This document shows positions 49,704 through 58,487 of a DNA stretch of 64,000 bases, piece by piece. How positions within the stretch are numbered: position 1 is the first letter of the stretch; the number at the start of each line of letters is the position of its first letter. The position numbers and the translations under genes are program-made. The notes beneath the pieces are model-generated. The model did not search any database, was not told where the DNA came from, and saw only the letters and a program-made list of their open reading frames with translations. The stretch comes from SZUA-35 sp963781035 (GTDB lineage Bacteria > Actinomycetota > Acidimicrobiia > Acidimicrobiales > SZUA-35). The stretch covers positions 1 to 64,000 of the forward strand of contig CAWAEN010000004.1 in NCBI GenBank assembly GCA_963781035.1, given 5' to 3'.

Positions 49704-51194
49704 TCAGTTGGCGATCGGGACCGAGGTCGAGATCGTCGTGGCGTTGAAGAACAGGGCGCTGTCGGCTGAAGGGCTCCCGACAACGACGGCCTGAGGGTTC
49801 AGCGTGTTCCCGTCCTCGATGTGGATCTCGACGAAGAACGAGTAGGGGGTTCCGACCGTGACCTCGGCGTACAGGATCCAATCCCAGCCCGCAGCCTCGA
49901 TCGCCGAGCGATCGCATTGTCCGCCAGCGGGATCGATGACGCGACCTCGGTTCAGAAGGTGGATCGAAGGAGTGTCGAACCCGCTTGTGACGACACCCTC
50001 ATCGATCACCGTTGGTGTGAGTTCGCCGAGGATGAAGACACACGACCCGCCGTTGTTGCGACTTGGTGTGCCGGCGACAACCGAGGTGAAGCGACCCTGC
50101 CACGTCACTCCGTCATACGGCTCCCTGATCTCGAAACCGGCACCGAGTCCCGGCCTCGAGCTGAGGAAGGTGTTCGGGCCCGAAGCGGGCTGAGGTGCGG
50201 TCGGGGTTCCGAGGGTGATGTTGGCGGCGAAGTAGAGGGCGTCGGCTGTCGCAGGGTTGCCAACGGCGATTGCGTCCGGAACTTGGGGTCCGTCGCTCGG
50301 GAGGAAGATCTCCTCGAAGAAGGGATACCCGGTGCCGATCGTGGTGCTCATGTAGAGGCTCCAGCGCCAACCGGCGGCCTTCAAATCATCCCAGACGCAA
50401 TCGGCTGCGGTCCGGTTGATTCGCTGCCCGCCGGCAATGAGCGAGACGTCGGGCGTGTCGAAAGACCGAGAGGTGTTGCCAGAGTCGAGCTGTGTCGGCG
50501 TGAAGGTTCCCACCACGAAGAAGCAACGGCCCTGCTCGTTGTTGCCCTCACGGCGTTGGCCCTCGACGAGGCCGAGGATCTGGCCGTCGAACCTCGCATC
50601 GCTGTACCGCTCCGCGACTTCGAACCGGGTTCCGATTGGAAGTGCGTCGCCAGGAGTTCTTCCCGTCGGGACTGGCGTCGACGCCCAACCGTTGCACGTC
50701 CACGAGGTGCTCAATCCGGCGTTGAACGGGCCCAGAAATGGCTGCACGGTGCCCGAGTTCATGATGTTCTCTGGTGACTCAGCGAAGCGGAGCAACACGG
50801 TGCCGCGGTCCATGCCGAGCGACATCTGCTCGTTCCAGAACGTGACACCACCCTGCTCACCCTCGCGACCCAGGACATTGCGGTAGAGCTGGCGGATGAA
50901 TCCGTCCTGCGTGAGCGCGCCGTAGGACCTGTTGAACTCAGGGCTCTGGGCAAAGAACGTCGCCATCTTCGGGAGGCTCCAACGACCCGCTGTGTACTCG
51001 GTCAACCAGAACTCGAAGCCGCCACGCTCCGGCTCGCGTCCGAGCCCGGCGGTGTAGAGGCGGGCGACGCTGTCGCTGTGGTTTTCACACCCAGTCTCGG
51101 TGAAGTCCTTGCCAGGCACTGCTGCACCAACACTGCTCGGTGCTGTGGTCGCCAACGCGAGCACCGCAATCATGACCGCCGCCATCCGCCGCAT
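49704..51194 (-). CDS. Exported DUF4214 protein with a duplicated C-terminal domain
   Basis: A signal peptide (MAAVMIAVLALATTAPSSVGAA) precedes two DUF4214-like helical units (GREPERGGFEFWLTEYTAGR; LGREGEQGGVTFWNEQMSLG). Then come two copies of a 150-residue beta-type domain, each starting like IGTRFEVAERYSDARFDGQI and containing a Cys-bearing GRCFFVVGTF / GSCVFILGEL strand and a C-x-W-D segment. 496 residues, intact. Likely surface-exposed; the role of these domains is unknown. Confidence 0.8.
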   Translation of the reverse strand: MRRMAAVMIAVLALATTAPSSVGAAVPGKDFTETGCENHSDSVARLYTAGLGREPERGGFEFWLTEYTAGRWSLPKMATFFAQSPEFNRSYGALTQDGFIRQLYRNVLGREGEQGGVTFWNEQMSLGMDRGTVLLRFAESPENIMNSGTVQPFLGPFNAGLSTSWTCNGWASTPVPTGRTPGDALPIGTRFEVAERYSDARFDGQILGLVEGQRREGNNEQGRCFFVVGTFTPTQLDSGNTSRSFDTPDVSLIAGGQRINRTAADCVWDDLKAAGWRWSLYMSTTIGTGYPFFEEIFLPSDGPQVPDAIAVGNPATADALYFAANITLGTPTAPQPASGPNTFLSSRPGLGAGFEIREPYDGVTWQGRFTSVVAGTPSRNNGGSCVFILGELTPTVIDEGVVTSGFDTPSIHLLNRGRVIDPAGGQCDRSAIEAAGWDWILYAEVTVGTPYSFFVEIHIEDGNTLNPQAVVVGSPSADSALFFNATTISTSVPIAN

Positions 51195-51291
51195 CGGACC
51201 TCCCAGTTGGACCACCGAACCTACCGTTCCCGAGTCGTTGTGCCGAAATCGATCCCGCCGCGACGGGTGTAATCAGACAGCCCGCGTTCGA

Positions 51292-51510
51292 TCAGTCCGT
51301 CGCCTCGGCCTCGAGCAGCTCTTTCAACCGCTCGTAGTCCTTGCCGACGTTGCGTGCGACCATGCGCTGCATGAGCGGGTCGAAGATCCGGCCAACGCCC
51401 TCGGGACCACCCCGGATCGTGGCCTTCAGCAGCGTTCCGCCGTTTGCGATGGGCGCGACTTCCCTGGTGATGTCCAGCGGGATGGCGCGCCATCGTGGTG
51501 AGCGGCACCC
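51292..51510 (-). pseudogene. 5'-truncated SRPBCC-like fragment
   Basis: About 70 residues (DITREVAPIANGGTLLKATI ... ERLKELLEAEATD) look like the C-terminal half of an SRPBCC ligand-binding protein: a strand followed by the long C-terminal helix. The N-terminal half is absent; the DoxX-like gene on the other strand begins at 51572. Confidence 0.45.
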
Positions 51511-51571
51511 TTGCCGGGACCTTGCCGATTCGCTGCCGGTTGCCTTGCGGCGTCGAGCAATCGTGAGTGCC

Positions 51572-52264
51572 ATGACCAGCACCATCCACGATCAAACGAA
51601 CCAGACCGCCCCCAGCGACCGGCTCACGAGTCTCTTCACTACCCGCTTCGCCGGCCAACCGGCTTGGGCCGCCGTCACCGAAGTCTTCATCGGACTCGGA
51701 TGGCTCCGGGCTGCAACCTCGAAGGTCATCGACCCGTCCTGGTGGTCCGGAGATCATCTCACCGAGTTCCTGGCCGAACACAGCAACGGCACCCTCGGTT
51801 GGTACGCCCCCTTCGTCGACGTGATCGTCGCCCCCAACGCCTGGCTGGTCGCCCTCACCGTCCTCATCCTCCAGGTCGTCATCGCCGCCAGCCTGCTGAG
51901 CGGCCGAGCTCGCCCGGTCGGCCTTGGTTTCGGGATCGCCCTCAACCTGCACTTCGTTGCCGCCGGAGCCGTCAACCCGTCGGCCTTCTACCTCCTCGCT
52001 CAAGGCGCACTGCTGTTGTGGACCATCGAACGCTGGTCGGCCCGCCGGACTCGAGCGGTCCTCCCGACCGTGGCTGCCTCCGGGCTCGCCGTCGCCGGAT
52101 TCAACGTCCCCTTCATCCGAACCCTCCACCCAGCCGAGGTCATCGACGACCCGGCCATCATGTTCGCCACCCTCGGGGCGCTCACCTCCCTGGCCTGTGT
52201 GATCGCCGTCGGTGCCGCCGCCCAGGCCGAGGCCTCGGGGGTCAGGTCGGAAGTCGGAAGCTGA
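51572..52264 (+). CDS. DoxX-family membrane protein
   Basis: A 230-residue membrane protein starting MTSTIHDQTNQTAPSDRLTS. It has helices around VFIGLGWLRAATSKVID, NAWLVALTVLILQVVIAASL, AVNPSAFYLLAQGALLLWTI and IMFATLGALTSLACVIAVGA, and the R-x-x-x-S-K pattern after the first helix typical of DoxX/TQO small-subunit relatives. Convergent with the histidine kinase gene, overlapping it by 23 bases. Confidence 0.75.
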   Translation: MTSTIHDQTNQTAPSDRLTSLFTTRFAGQPAWAAVTEVFIGLGWLRAATSKVIDPSWWSGDHLTEFLAEHSNGTLGWYAPFVDVIVAPNAWLVALTVLILQVVIAASLLSGRARPVGLGFGIALNLHFVAAGAVNPSAFYLLAQGALLLWTIERWSARRTRAVLPTVAASGLAVAGFNVPFIRTLHPAEVIDDPAIMFATLGALTSLACVIAVGAAAQAEASGVRSEVGS

Positions 52265-53568
52265 ACCGAGCGCCGCCGAGAGGGGAGTCGCCGACGGCGA
52301 CCGTCCCGCCGTGCTGCTCGACGATGCCGGCCACGATCGACAGACCGAGTCCCGATCCGGGTTTCGAGCGATCCTCGTCACGCCGGTAGAAGCGCTCGAA
52401 CACCAGCTCCCGCTCCTCGGCGGGAATGCCAGGTCCGGCATCGTCCACCGACACGCCGGCCGGCCCGACCTCCACCGCGATCGGTGCGCCGGCCGGGCTG
52501 TACTTGTCGGCATTGCTCAACAGGTTGGCGACCGCACGAGCCAACGAGTCGCCGTCACCCAGCACCGTGATCGGCGTCGCCCGCACGCTGACTTCACGAG
52601 CGGAGCGACGCTGGAACCGTTCGACCGCACGCTCGACCACGAGGACCAGATCTGTCGCCACCAGATCGGGCAGGTCGTAGGAATCGGTCGCCAGCTCGAT
52701 GATCTCGGCGATCACGTCGTTCAGCTCTCGCAGCTCGCGGCGAACACCGGTCGAGTGTCTCGCTGCGGGTCTCCGAATCCAACTCGGGGGCTCGCAGCAG
52801 CCAATCGACGTTGGCCGTGACGCTGGTCAGCGGGGTCCGCAACTCGTGGGCTGCGTCCTGCACCAGCCGCCGCTGCTGTTCCCGCGACGTCTGCAGCGCG
52901 CCGAGCATGCGGTTGAAACCGCGGGCCAGCCGCCCCACCTCGTCGGTTCCGGAGGCGGGCACCGGCACCGAGAAGTCCCCGGTCTCGGCCACCTCGTCGA
53001 CCGCGGCGGACAAGGCTCGGAGCGGCCTGGTCGTTCGCTGGGCAACGATCCACCCGACGCCGGCGGCGAGCAGCGCCAACGCGCCGGCCACCACCAACAG
53101 GCGGGTCTGCAGCACATCGAGCAGGCCGGTGGACTCGTCGAGCGAGCGAGCCACCTGCACCGCACCACCACCGTCGAGGTGGGCGGTGATCACGCGGTAG
53201 TCCGTGCCGCTCGATCGAAACCGTTCGCAGAACGGAGCGGTCATCCCGGTCGGCGACTTGCTCGTCGGCATCGCTCACCGGCAACAACAGTCCGGTGTTG
53301 GAGACCACTTCGCCGTCGCGATCGAGGATCTGGACCTCGGAATCGGCGCTCACCGACACCGACCTGCTGCGCCGGAGTCGCCGTCTCGTCGACCTGACGG
53401 CTGATCTCGCTGGCCGCCGGTGATCTCGTTGGCCCGCTCCTTCAAGAAGTCGTCGACCTCGGCTGTCACCTGCCGGTCGGTCGCGACATACGACGCACCA
53501 CCGACCAACAACGCAGTTGCCGCCGCCACCCCGGCGAACACGACCGCCAACCTCGCGCCCAACCCCAT
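52242..53568 (-). CDS. Sensor histidine kinase; several frame breaks
   Basis: A TM helix (LAVVFAGVAAATALLVGGAS), an extracellular segment, a second TM (LLVVAGALALLAAGVGWIVA), HAMP (RTTRPLRALSAAVDEVAETG), the H-box DAAHELRTPLTSV, N-box NLLSNADKYSP, G1 DDAGPGIP and G2 SGLGLSIV are all seen. Frame changes fall near 53400, 53250, 52745 and the interval between the H-box and N-box; about 440 residues. It pairs with the response regulator one base upstream and resembles MprB/PhoR-type kinases. The signal is unknown. Confidence 0.85.
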
Positions 53569-53569
53569 C

Positions 53570-54265
53570 TCAGCCCCCAGCCCGCAACACGAACCCGACG
53601 CCTCGGACCGTTTCGATCATGCGCTCGGTCCCGTCGGCCTCGAGCTTGCGCCGCAGATAGCCCACATGGACATCGAGCGATCGGGATGAATCTCCGAAGT
53701 CGTAGCCCCAGATCCGGTCGTACATCACCGATCGTTCGAGCACGATCCCGGCGTTGCGCATCAGCAGCTCGAGAATGGAGAACTCGGTTCGGGTCAGCTC
53801 GACCTCGCCGCTCGGCCCCGTCACCCGGTGGCGCGGCACGTCGAGGGTGAACGGTCCGGCCTGCAGGACGTCCCCGACTTCGTCGTCGACCCGACGGAGC
53901 AACGCCCGAACCCGGGCCAGCAGCTCCTCGACTTCGAACGGCTTGGTCACATAGTCGTCGGCGCCGGCGTCCAGCCCGGCCACTCGGTCGCTCAGGTCGT
54001 GGCGGGCCGTCAGCATCAGCACCGGGGTGCGATCGCCCCGCTCCCGCAGTCGCCGACACACACCGAGCCCGTCGACGAACGGCATCATCACATCGAGCAG
54101 GATCGTGTCGGGCTCGTGTTCACGAACCGCCTCGAGCGCGGCCGCCCCGTCGTTCACGGTGATGACCTCGTAACCCTCGTACGTGAGGATGCGGTCGAGG
54201 GCCAGCCGGATCTCGGCATCGTCTTCGGCGACGAGCAGACGGTGGGTTCGTTCTGGAGAAGTCAC
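53570..54265 (-). CDS. OmpR-family response regulator
   Basis: A 231-residue regulator. The receiver has the acidic pair (AEDDAEI), phosphoacceptor D58 in ILLDVMMP, Thr in LMLTARH and Lys in YVTKPFE. The winged-helix domain is in SSRSLDVHVGYLRRKLEADG and VRGVGFVLRAGG. The sensor kinase starts one base later, so they are co-translated. Together they form an MprA/MprB-like two-component system, probably controlling the adjacent exported protein. Confidence 0.92.
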   Translation of the reverse strand: MTSPERTHRLLVAEDDAEIRLALDRILTYEGYEVITVNDGAAALEAVREHEPDTILLDVMMPFVDGLGVCRRLRERGDRTPVLMLTARHDLSDRVAGLDAGADDYVTKPFEVEELLARVRALLRRVDDEVGDVLQAGPFTLDVPRHRVTGPSGEVELTRTEFSILELLMRNAGIVLERSVMYDRIWGYDFGDSSRSLDVHVGYLRRKLEADGTERMIETVRGVGFVLRAGG

Positions 54266-54318
54266 GAGTTGCTCCGGGGAGGTGTCGAGTGAGTCAGTGT
54301 GTCGTAGAAACGACCGAG

Positions 54319-54345
54319 CTCCGGACCACCAGTGGTGGTCCGGAG
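54319..54345. terminator. 27-base near-perfect hairpin
   Basis: CTCCGGACCACCA and its exact complement surround a single central base. It is about 65 bases after the exported protein's stop and about 55 bases before the response regulator's start. It has no U-tract, so it may terminate the first gene, act as an operator, or both. Confidence 0.5.
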
Positions 54346-54409
54346 CGGGAAGTCCTGCGCTCGACGTGGGGGAGAGGTTGGCGGGTAGAGCGCAGGCCTC
54401 GATCGGGGA

Positions 54410-54946
54410 TCAGGCTCCAGCAGCTTCCTCCACGCCATTCACCCGATCGGTGATCTTGGCTTCGAGGTCGGCCAGCTTCTCGTCGGCCTCTTCCTGAGTG
54501 ATGCGTCCCTCATCGACCTTCTCGGCGATGTGCTCTGCCTTGGCCTCGACCATCGAGTCGATCACGGTGTCGACATCGACCCCGTTGGCCTCGGCCACAT
54601 CGGCGATCGTGTCGCCACTCTCGACGGCGGCTCTGAGGTCGGCCTCGTCGATACCGATGGCCTCGGCCGCATCATCGAGGTTGCAGCCGCCTCGGTGGCC
54701 TCGACGGCCGTTCCGCTCGCCGGGGGTGGCTTCGGCGTCCGGCGTTTCGCCGTCGGCCTCGTCCTGCACGAGGACGATGCTGCCCGGGTCGGTGGTGTCG
54801 GCCTCGACGTTGCTGTCGGTGGTGTCGGACGCCGAGGCGTCCTGGTCACCGCCGTAGCTCTGGGCCGATGCAACCGATGCGACGGAGAGGCCGCCAACGG
54901 TGAGTCCGGCGATCATTGCCAGGGTGAGGACCTTCTTGTTCTTCAT
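54410..54946 (-). CDS. Secreted acidic helical protein next to a two-component system
   Basis: The signal peptide KNKKVLTLAMIAGLTVGGLS is followed by ASVASAQSYGG, with cleavage likely after A-S-A. The mature part is an acidic linker then short repeated helices (LDDAAEAIGIDEADLRAAVE; DTIADVAEANGVDVDTVIDS), with a Glu/Asp-rich coiled end. 178 residues. Helical proteins of this kind are often targets of the neighbouring regulators. No family is assigned. Confidence 0.7.
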   Translation of the reverse strand: MKNKKVLTLAMIAGLTVGGLSVASVASAQSYGGDQDASASDTTDSNVEADTTDPGSIVLVQDEADGETPDAEATPGERNGRRGHRGGCNLDDAAEAIGIDEADLRAAVESGDTIADVAEANGVDVDTVIDSMVEAKAEHIAEKVDEGRITQEEADEKLADLEAKITDRVNGVEEAAGA

Positions 54947-55063
54947 TCGCTCATCTCGCTTTCTCTCCTGGGAGAGGTTGGTGGTTGGTGTTGAGGACCA
55001 CTCTGCGGCCCGGTCGGCAACGGCTCGGCAGGCCAGTGGCAAGGCTTTGACAAGAACCGGCGG

Positions 55064-57037
55064 TCAGAGCAGGAAGACGTTCGCCGGGAGGTCGGCCAAC
55101 TCGGCGTCGCTGTTGGCGGCGATCACCTCGGCCAGCGTTCGCCTGAAGTCGATGCCGTAGGTCTCGTCGATGAACTCGAGCACGGGATCGTTCTCGAAGA
55201 AGTAGCGATCGCCATCTCGTAGTGCGGAGAACTGAGCCGTCCACATCGCCAACTGGAGTTCCCCGAACTCGGTGCCATCGACGTGAGGCTCGGAAACCAT
55301 CCCCGTGAACGCATCGACGTCGTCGACATCACCGAACACGGCGCGCAGGCGGGCGGCCAGCGTCGACGCCCGTTCGGCAACAACGGTCTCGGTCGTTGCC
55401 GCATCGGAACCGGGTTCCAGCACGTTGCCGTCGCGATCGGTCAGCAGCACGAAGTCGAGGATCGCTGGGTCGTCGATGTCGAGGCCGTCGGGGAACACAT
55501 CGGACGCTTCACCCGTCAGCTCGGCAAACGTCTCGACCGGGTCGAGCCCGAACGCTTCCCGAAGGTCGTTGTAGGACGGCATCCCGTGGTCGTAGGAGCG
55601 CACCACATCGAGCGACCCGAGATCGTTCACACCGGAGAAGCAAGTGGCGATCTCCGGACCGTCGAGGCAGTCGAGCGGATTCTCGGTGTCCGGCCCCGGC
55701 AGTTGGAACAGCACGCTCCGCAGCTGATTGTCGATCTGTTCGTCGTTGGCATAGGCCGCTTCAGACGACAAGCCGACGAGCAGGTTGCCGAGTCCGACCT
55801 CGGTCAGCAGCCCCGGGTTGCCGAACGCCACGGCGAGAGGAATGGCGACCTCGGCGATGCCCTCTTCGGAATCGATCGTGACGGTCACACCGTGCGCCTC
55901 CAGCGAAGCCAGACCGGCCTCGTCGATCGAGTCGAGCGGGATCTCGGCCTCGAACTCACCGTGGATCTGGGAGTGGGCCCGGTAGCCAACGGTGGCGAAC
56001 TCGTTGGAGATCGTCGGGTCGACGGTCGAGTCATAGCCGCTGTAGTCGTCCAGCTCGACACCCACCGCAGGCAGGAACTCGGTGTAGGTGATCCACTGCT
56101 GGAGCGCCGACACGACCCGACGGGCCACCTGGAACTTGGTCTCCTCGTCGAGAGTGTCCGGGAGGGCGTCGACGATCCGGTTGTGCTCCCGAACGAACAG
56201 GGTCTGCACCGCAGTCAGCCCGATGTTCTCATTCACCCGCACATCACCGGCGACAACGGCTGCGGTCGGATCACCGAACAGCCGCCCCATGAGATCGGTC
56301 GTCGGTGCCTCGGCATCGGGCCGGGCCGTGACCGTTGGCAGGTAGCCGTCGACGGTCAGGAGCGTGGCCGAGTTGTTGGTGGGATCACCGTCGACCACGC
56401 CCTCCCGCAGCCAGTCCAACCGCTCGGCGCTGCCGCCGTAGACCGCCCACGCATCGATGTAGGAGCTCAGCTGGTTGACCTGCTCCCGGGGTGAGTCGAC
56501 ACCCGTCCCGTCGGCGGCGGCCGACCGCGTCGTGCTGATGCCGCCGAGGTCGTTGGTGAACGCTTCGAGTGGATCGTCGGCATCGAACTCGATGAGCAGG
56601 CTCTCATCGTCGGTCGTCTCCCGATTGCCGATCGTGTGGTCGATGAACTGGCCCCATACGAACGCCCAGTGGGTCACCCCGTTCTCCGAGAAGATGTTCT
56701 GGTTGGAGTCGTTGAACACCCGATTGCTCAGGTAGCGCTCCGCCGGGCGGTCGGTGAGCTCGCCGATTCCATCGGCGTAGTTCGCTTCGGCGATCCGGGT
56801 GTAGATCGAGCCGGCCTGGCCCAGCGCCGGGTTGTCGAGGTTGTTCCCCGAGCCGTCGAGCGATCGATAGTCGAGCAGGTCCGGCAGTGTCAGCGCGGCC
56901 CCGGTGCTGTCGGCCGCCGTGTCGTCGCCGGCATCGGCCAGGCAGGCGCTGGTCAGTCCCGTGGCCAGCACGGGAAGGGTGAGGAAGCGAACGAGCCGGG
57001 TGCCTCGGCGCGCCGACGGAAGAGGGGATGTGGACAT
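55064..57037 (-). CDS. Animal-type haem peroxidase, lipoprotein
   Basis: The ATG at 57037 has AAAAAGGAG upstream. Residues 15-30 (FLTLPVLATGLTSAC) are a lipoprotein signal with a Cys lipobox (LTSAC). The peroxidase body has the distal His in WAFVWGQFIDHTIGN and the proximal His in VGYRAHSQIHGEF, with REHNRIV and DPSDF-like segments. 657 residues, intact. Animal-type haem peroxidases oxidise halides or organic substrates with peroxide. Anchoring places it outside the cytoplasmic membrane. Confidence 0.88.
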   Translation of the reverse strand: MSTSPLPSARRGTRLVRFLTLPVLATGLTSACLADAGDDTAADSTGAALTLPDLLDYRSLDGSGNNLDNPALGQAGSIYTRIAEANYADGIGELTDRPAERYLSNRVFNDSNQNIFSENGVTHWAFVWGQFIDHTIGNRETTDDESLLIEFDADDPLEAFTNDLGGISTTRSAAADGTGVDSPREQVNQLSSYIDAWAVYGGSAERLDWLREGVVDGDPTNNSATLLTVDGYLPTVTARPDAEAPTTDLMGRLFGDPTAAVVAGDVRVNENIGLTAVQTLFVREHNRIVDALPDTLDEETKFQVARRVVSALQQWITYTEFLPAVGVELDDYSGYDSTVDPTISNEFATVGYRAHSQIHGEFEAEIPLDSIDEAGLASLEAHGVTVTIDSEEGIAEVAIPLAVAFGNPGLLTEVGLGNLLVGLSSEAAYANDEQIDNQLRSVLFQLPGPDTENPLDCLDGPEIATCFSGVNDLGSLDVVRSYDHGMPSYNDLREAFGLDPVETFAELTGEASDVFPDGLDIDDPAILDFVLLTDRDGNVLEPGSDAATTETVVAERASTLAARLRAVFGDVDDVDAFTGMVSEPHVDGTEFGELQLAMWTAQFSALRDGDRYFFENDPVLEFIDETYGIDFRRTLAEVIAANSDAELADLPANVFLL

Positions 57038-57182
57038 GGAGTCTCCTTTTTGGTGGGGACTTCCACGAAGCACGTTCACCGGCAAGCCCGAGTCAGCTGG
57101 TCGACAATGTTTCGGCAAGAGGAGCCAGCAGATCCGAGGTTGTGACGTCGATCATCGCCCGACCCGATCGGACCGCCCGATG

Positions 57183-58487
57183 TCAGAACGAAACGAGGCC
57201 GGTCGATGGCGGCTCGGTCGCCAGCACCTCGTCGACGGGGCCACCCAGCCAGCGCAGCGCATCGGCGTACAGGTCGATGGCGTTGACGGCGATCGGCAGA
57301 TCGCCATCCTCGAGCGAACCGAACTCGTAGCCGCCGGCCACCTGGCCGCCGTTGACACCGCCGCCGAGCAGCAGCTGGGTGCCGGCCCGCCCGTGGTCGG
57401 TGCCGCCCGAGCCGTTCTCTGCCACCCGTCGACCGAACTCCGTCGTCGTCATCACCAGGCAACGATCCCGATCCGCCGGACCGAGCGACTCCCAGAACCC
57501 GGCCAACGAACGGGCCACCTGATCGAGCAGGTTGGCGTGAGTGTTCAGCTGATCGGCATGGGTGTCGAAACCCTCGATCCCGACGGTGACCACCCGCAGA
57601 CCAGGACGGGTCGTGATCAAATCGGCGGCCACCTGCAACTGCAGCTCGAGCGCCGCTGCGTTCTGATCGGCGTAGGCATCACCAGCGGCGGAGTCGCCGA
57701 CGTCGTCGATGATCTTCTGCGTCGACAGCGCCAACGGCAGCGCCCCTCTGGCCGCCTGGAGCAGTGCCCCTTCATCCATCGCTCCCTGGGACACGGCCAG
57801 CAGGAACGTCTCGAAATCGGCGACGCTCATTCCCGGCGGCGGTTCGAGTCTGAAGTCGGAGGGGTCCTTGACCGCCGCCGCGTCTGACCCGGACAGTGCC
57901 CGCGGTCCGGCACCCAGGGCAATCGCTTCGAGCGGCTCATCCGGCTGATCGATCGCCGCAGCCTCCATCCAACGTGCCAGCCAACCGTCGGCCGAGGCAT
58001 CACTCGTGCCCCGCCACCAGACGTCACGGCTCTCGAAATGGGAGCGGGTCTGGTCGTCGAACCCCACCCCGGCAACCAGCGCCATCGAACCGTCGTCCCA
58101 CCGTGGAAGCAGCGGAGCCAGCGACGGATGCAGACCGAGGTCGGTCCGGCCGGCCAACGCCAGCACCTCGCTCTCGTCGATCGCGACCGACGGCCGCGCA
58201 TCGCGATACCGGCCATCGAACGGGACCACGGTGTTGAGCGGGTCGTTGCCTCCGAGAAGCTGGACGAGCACCAGAACCCGATCGCTCACGCCCACCCAAT
58301 CGCCGGGAGACGGCAGCTCGGTGGTCGGCCGCTCGGTGGTCGGCACGGTCGTGGTCGGGGCCGGCAGCGTCGACGCCGGGGCCGAGAGCTCCTGGCCCCG
58401 GCATCCGGTGGCCAGCCACATCGCACTCGCCCCACCGATGGTGATGAACCGGCGCCTCGTCACGATCAACCGCTTCGGGCCACTCAT
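57183..58487 (-). CDS. DUF1501 protein with Tat-type signal
   Basis: A 434-residue DUF1501 (sulfatase-like) protein. The start VTRRRFITIGGASAMWLATG has the twin-Arg motif R-R-R-F and a Cys lipobox (ATGC). Conserved DUF1501 blocks are RVLVLVQLLGGNDPLNTVVP, SHFESRDVWW, and VMTTTEFGRRVAENGSGGTD with DHGRAGTQLLLGG. It overlaps the DUF1800 gene by four bases (58484-58487). The pair is widespread in bacteria, exported by Tat, and its function is not established. Confidence 0.92.
   Translation of the reverse strand: MSGPKRLIVTRRRFITIGGASAMWLATGCRGQELSAPASTLPAPTTTVPTTERPTTELPSPGDWVGVSDRVLVLVQLLGGNDPLNTVVPFDGRYRDARPSVAIDESEVLALAGRTDLGLHPSLAPLLPRWDDGSMALVAGVGFDDQTRSHFESRDVWWRGTSDASADGWLARWMEAAAIDQPDEPLEAIALGAGPRALSGSDAAAVKDPSDFRLEPPPGMSVADFETFLLAVSQGAMDEGALLQAARGALPLALSTQKIIDDVGDSAAGDAYADQNAAALELQLQVAADLITTRPGLRVVTVGIEGFDTHADQLNTHANLLDQVARSLAGFWESLGPADRDRCLVMTTTEFGRRVAENGSGGTDHGRAGTQLLLGGGVNGGQVAGGYEFGSLEDGDLPIAVNAIDLYADALRWLGGPVDEVLATEPPSTGLVSF

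Noticed and set aside
55283..56494. 403-residue open frame on the plus strand
   Set aside because: Antisense to the haem peroxidase, which has both haem histidines.
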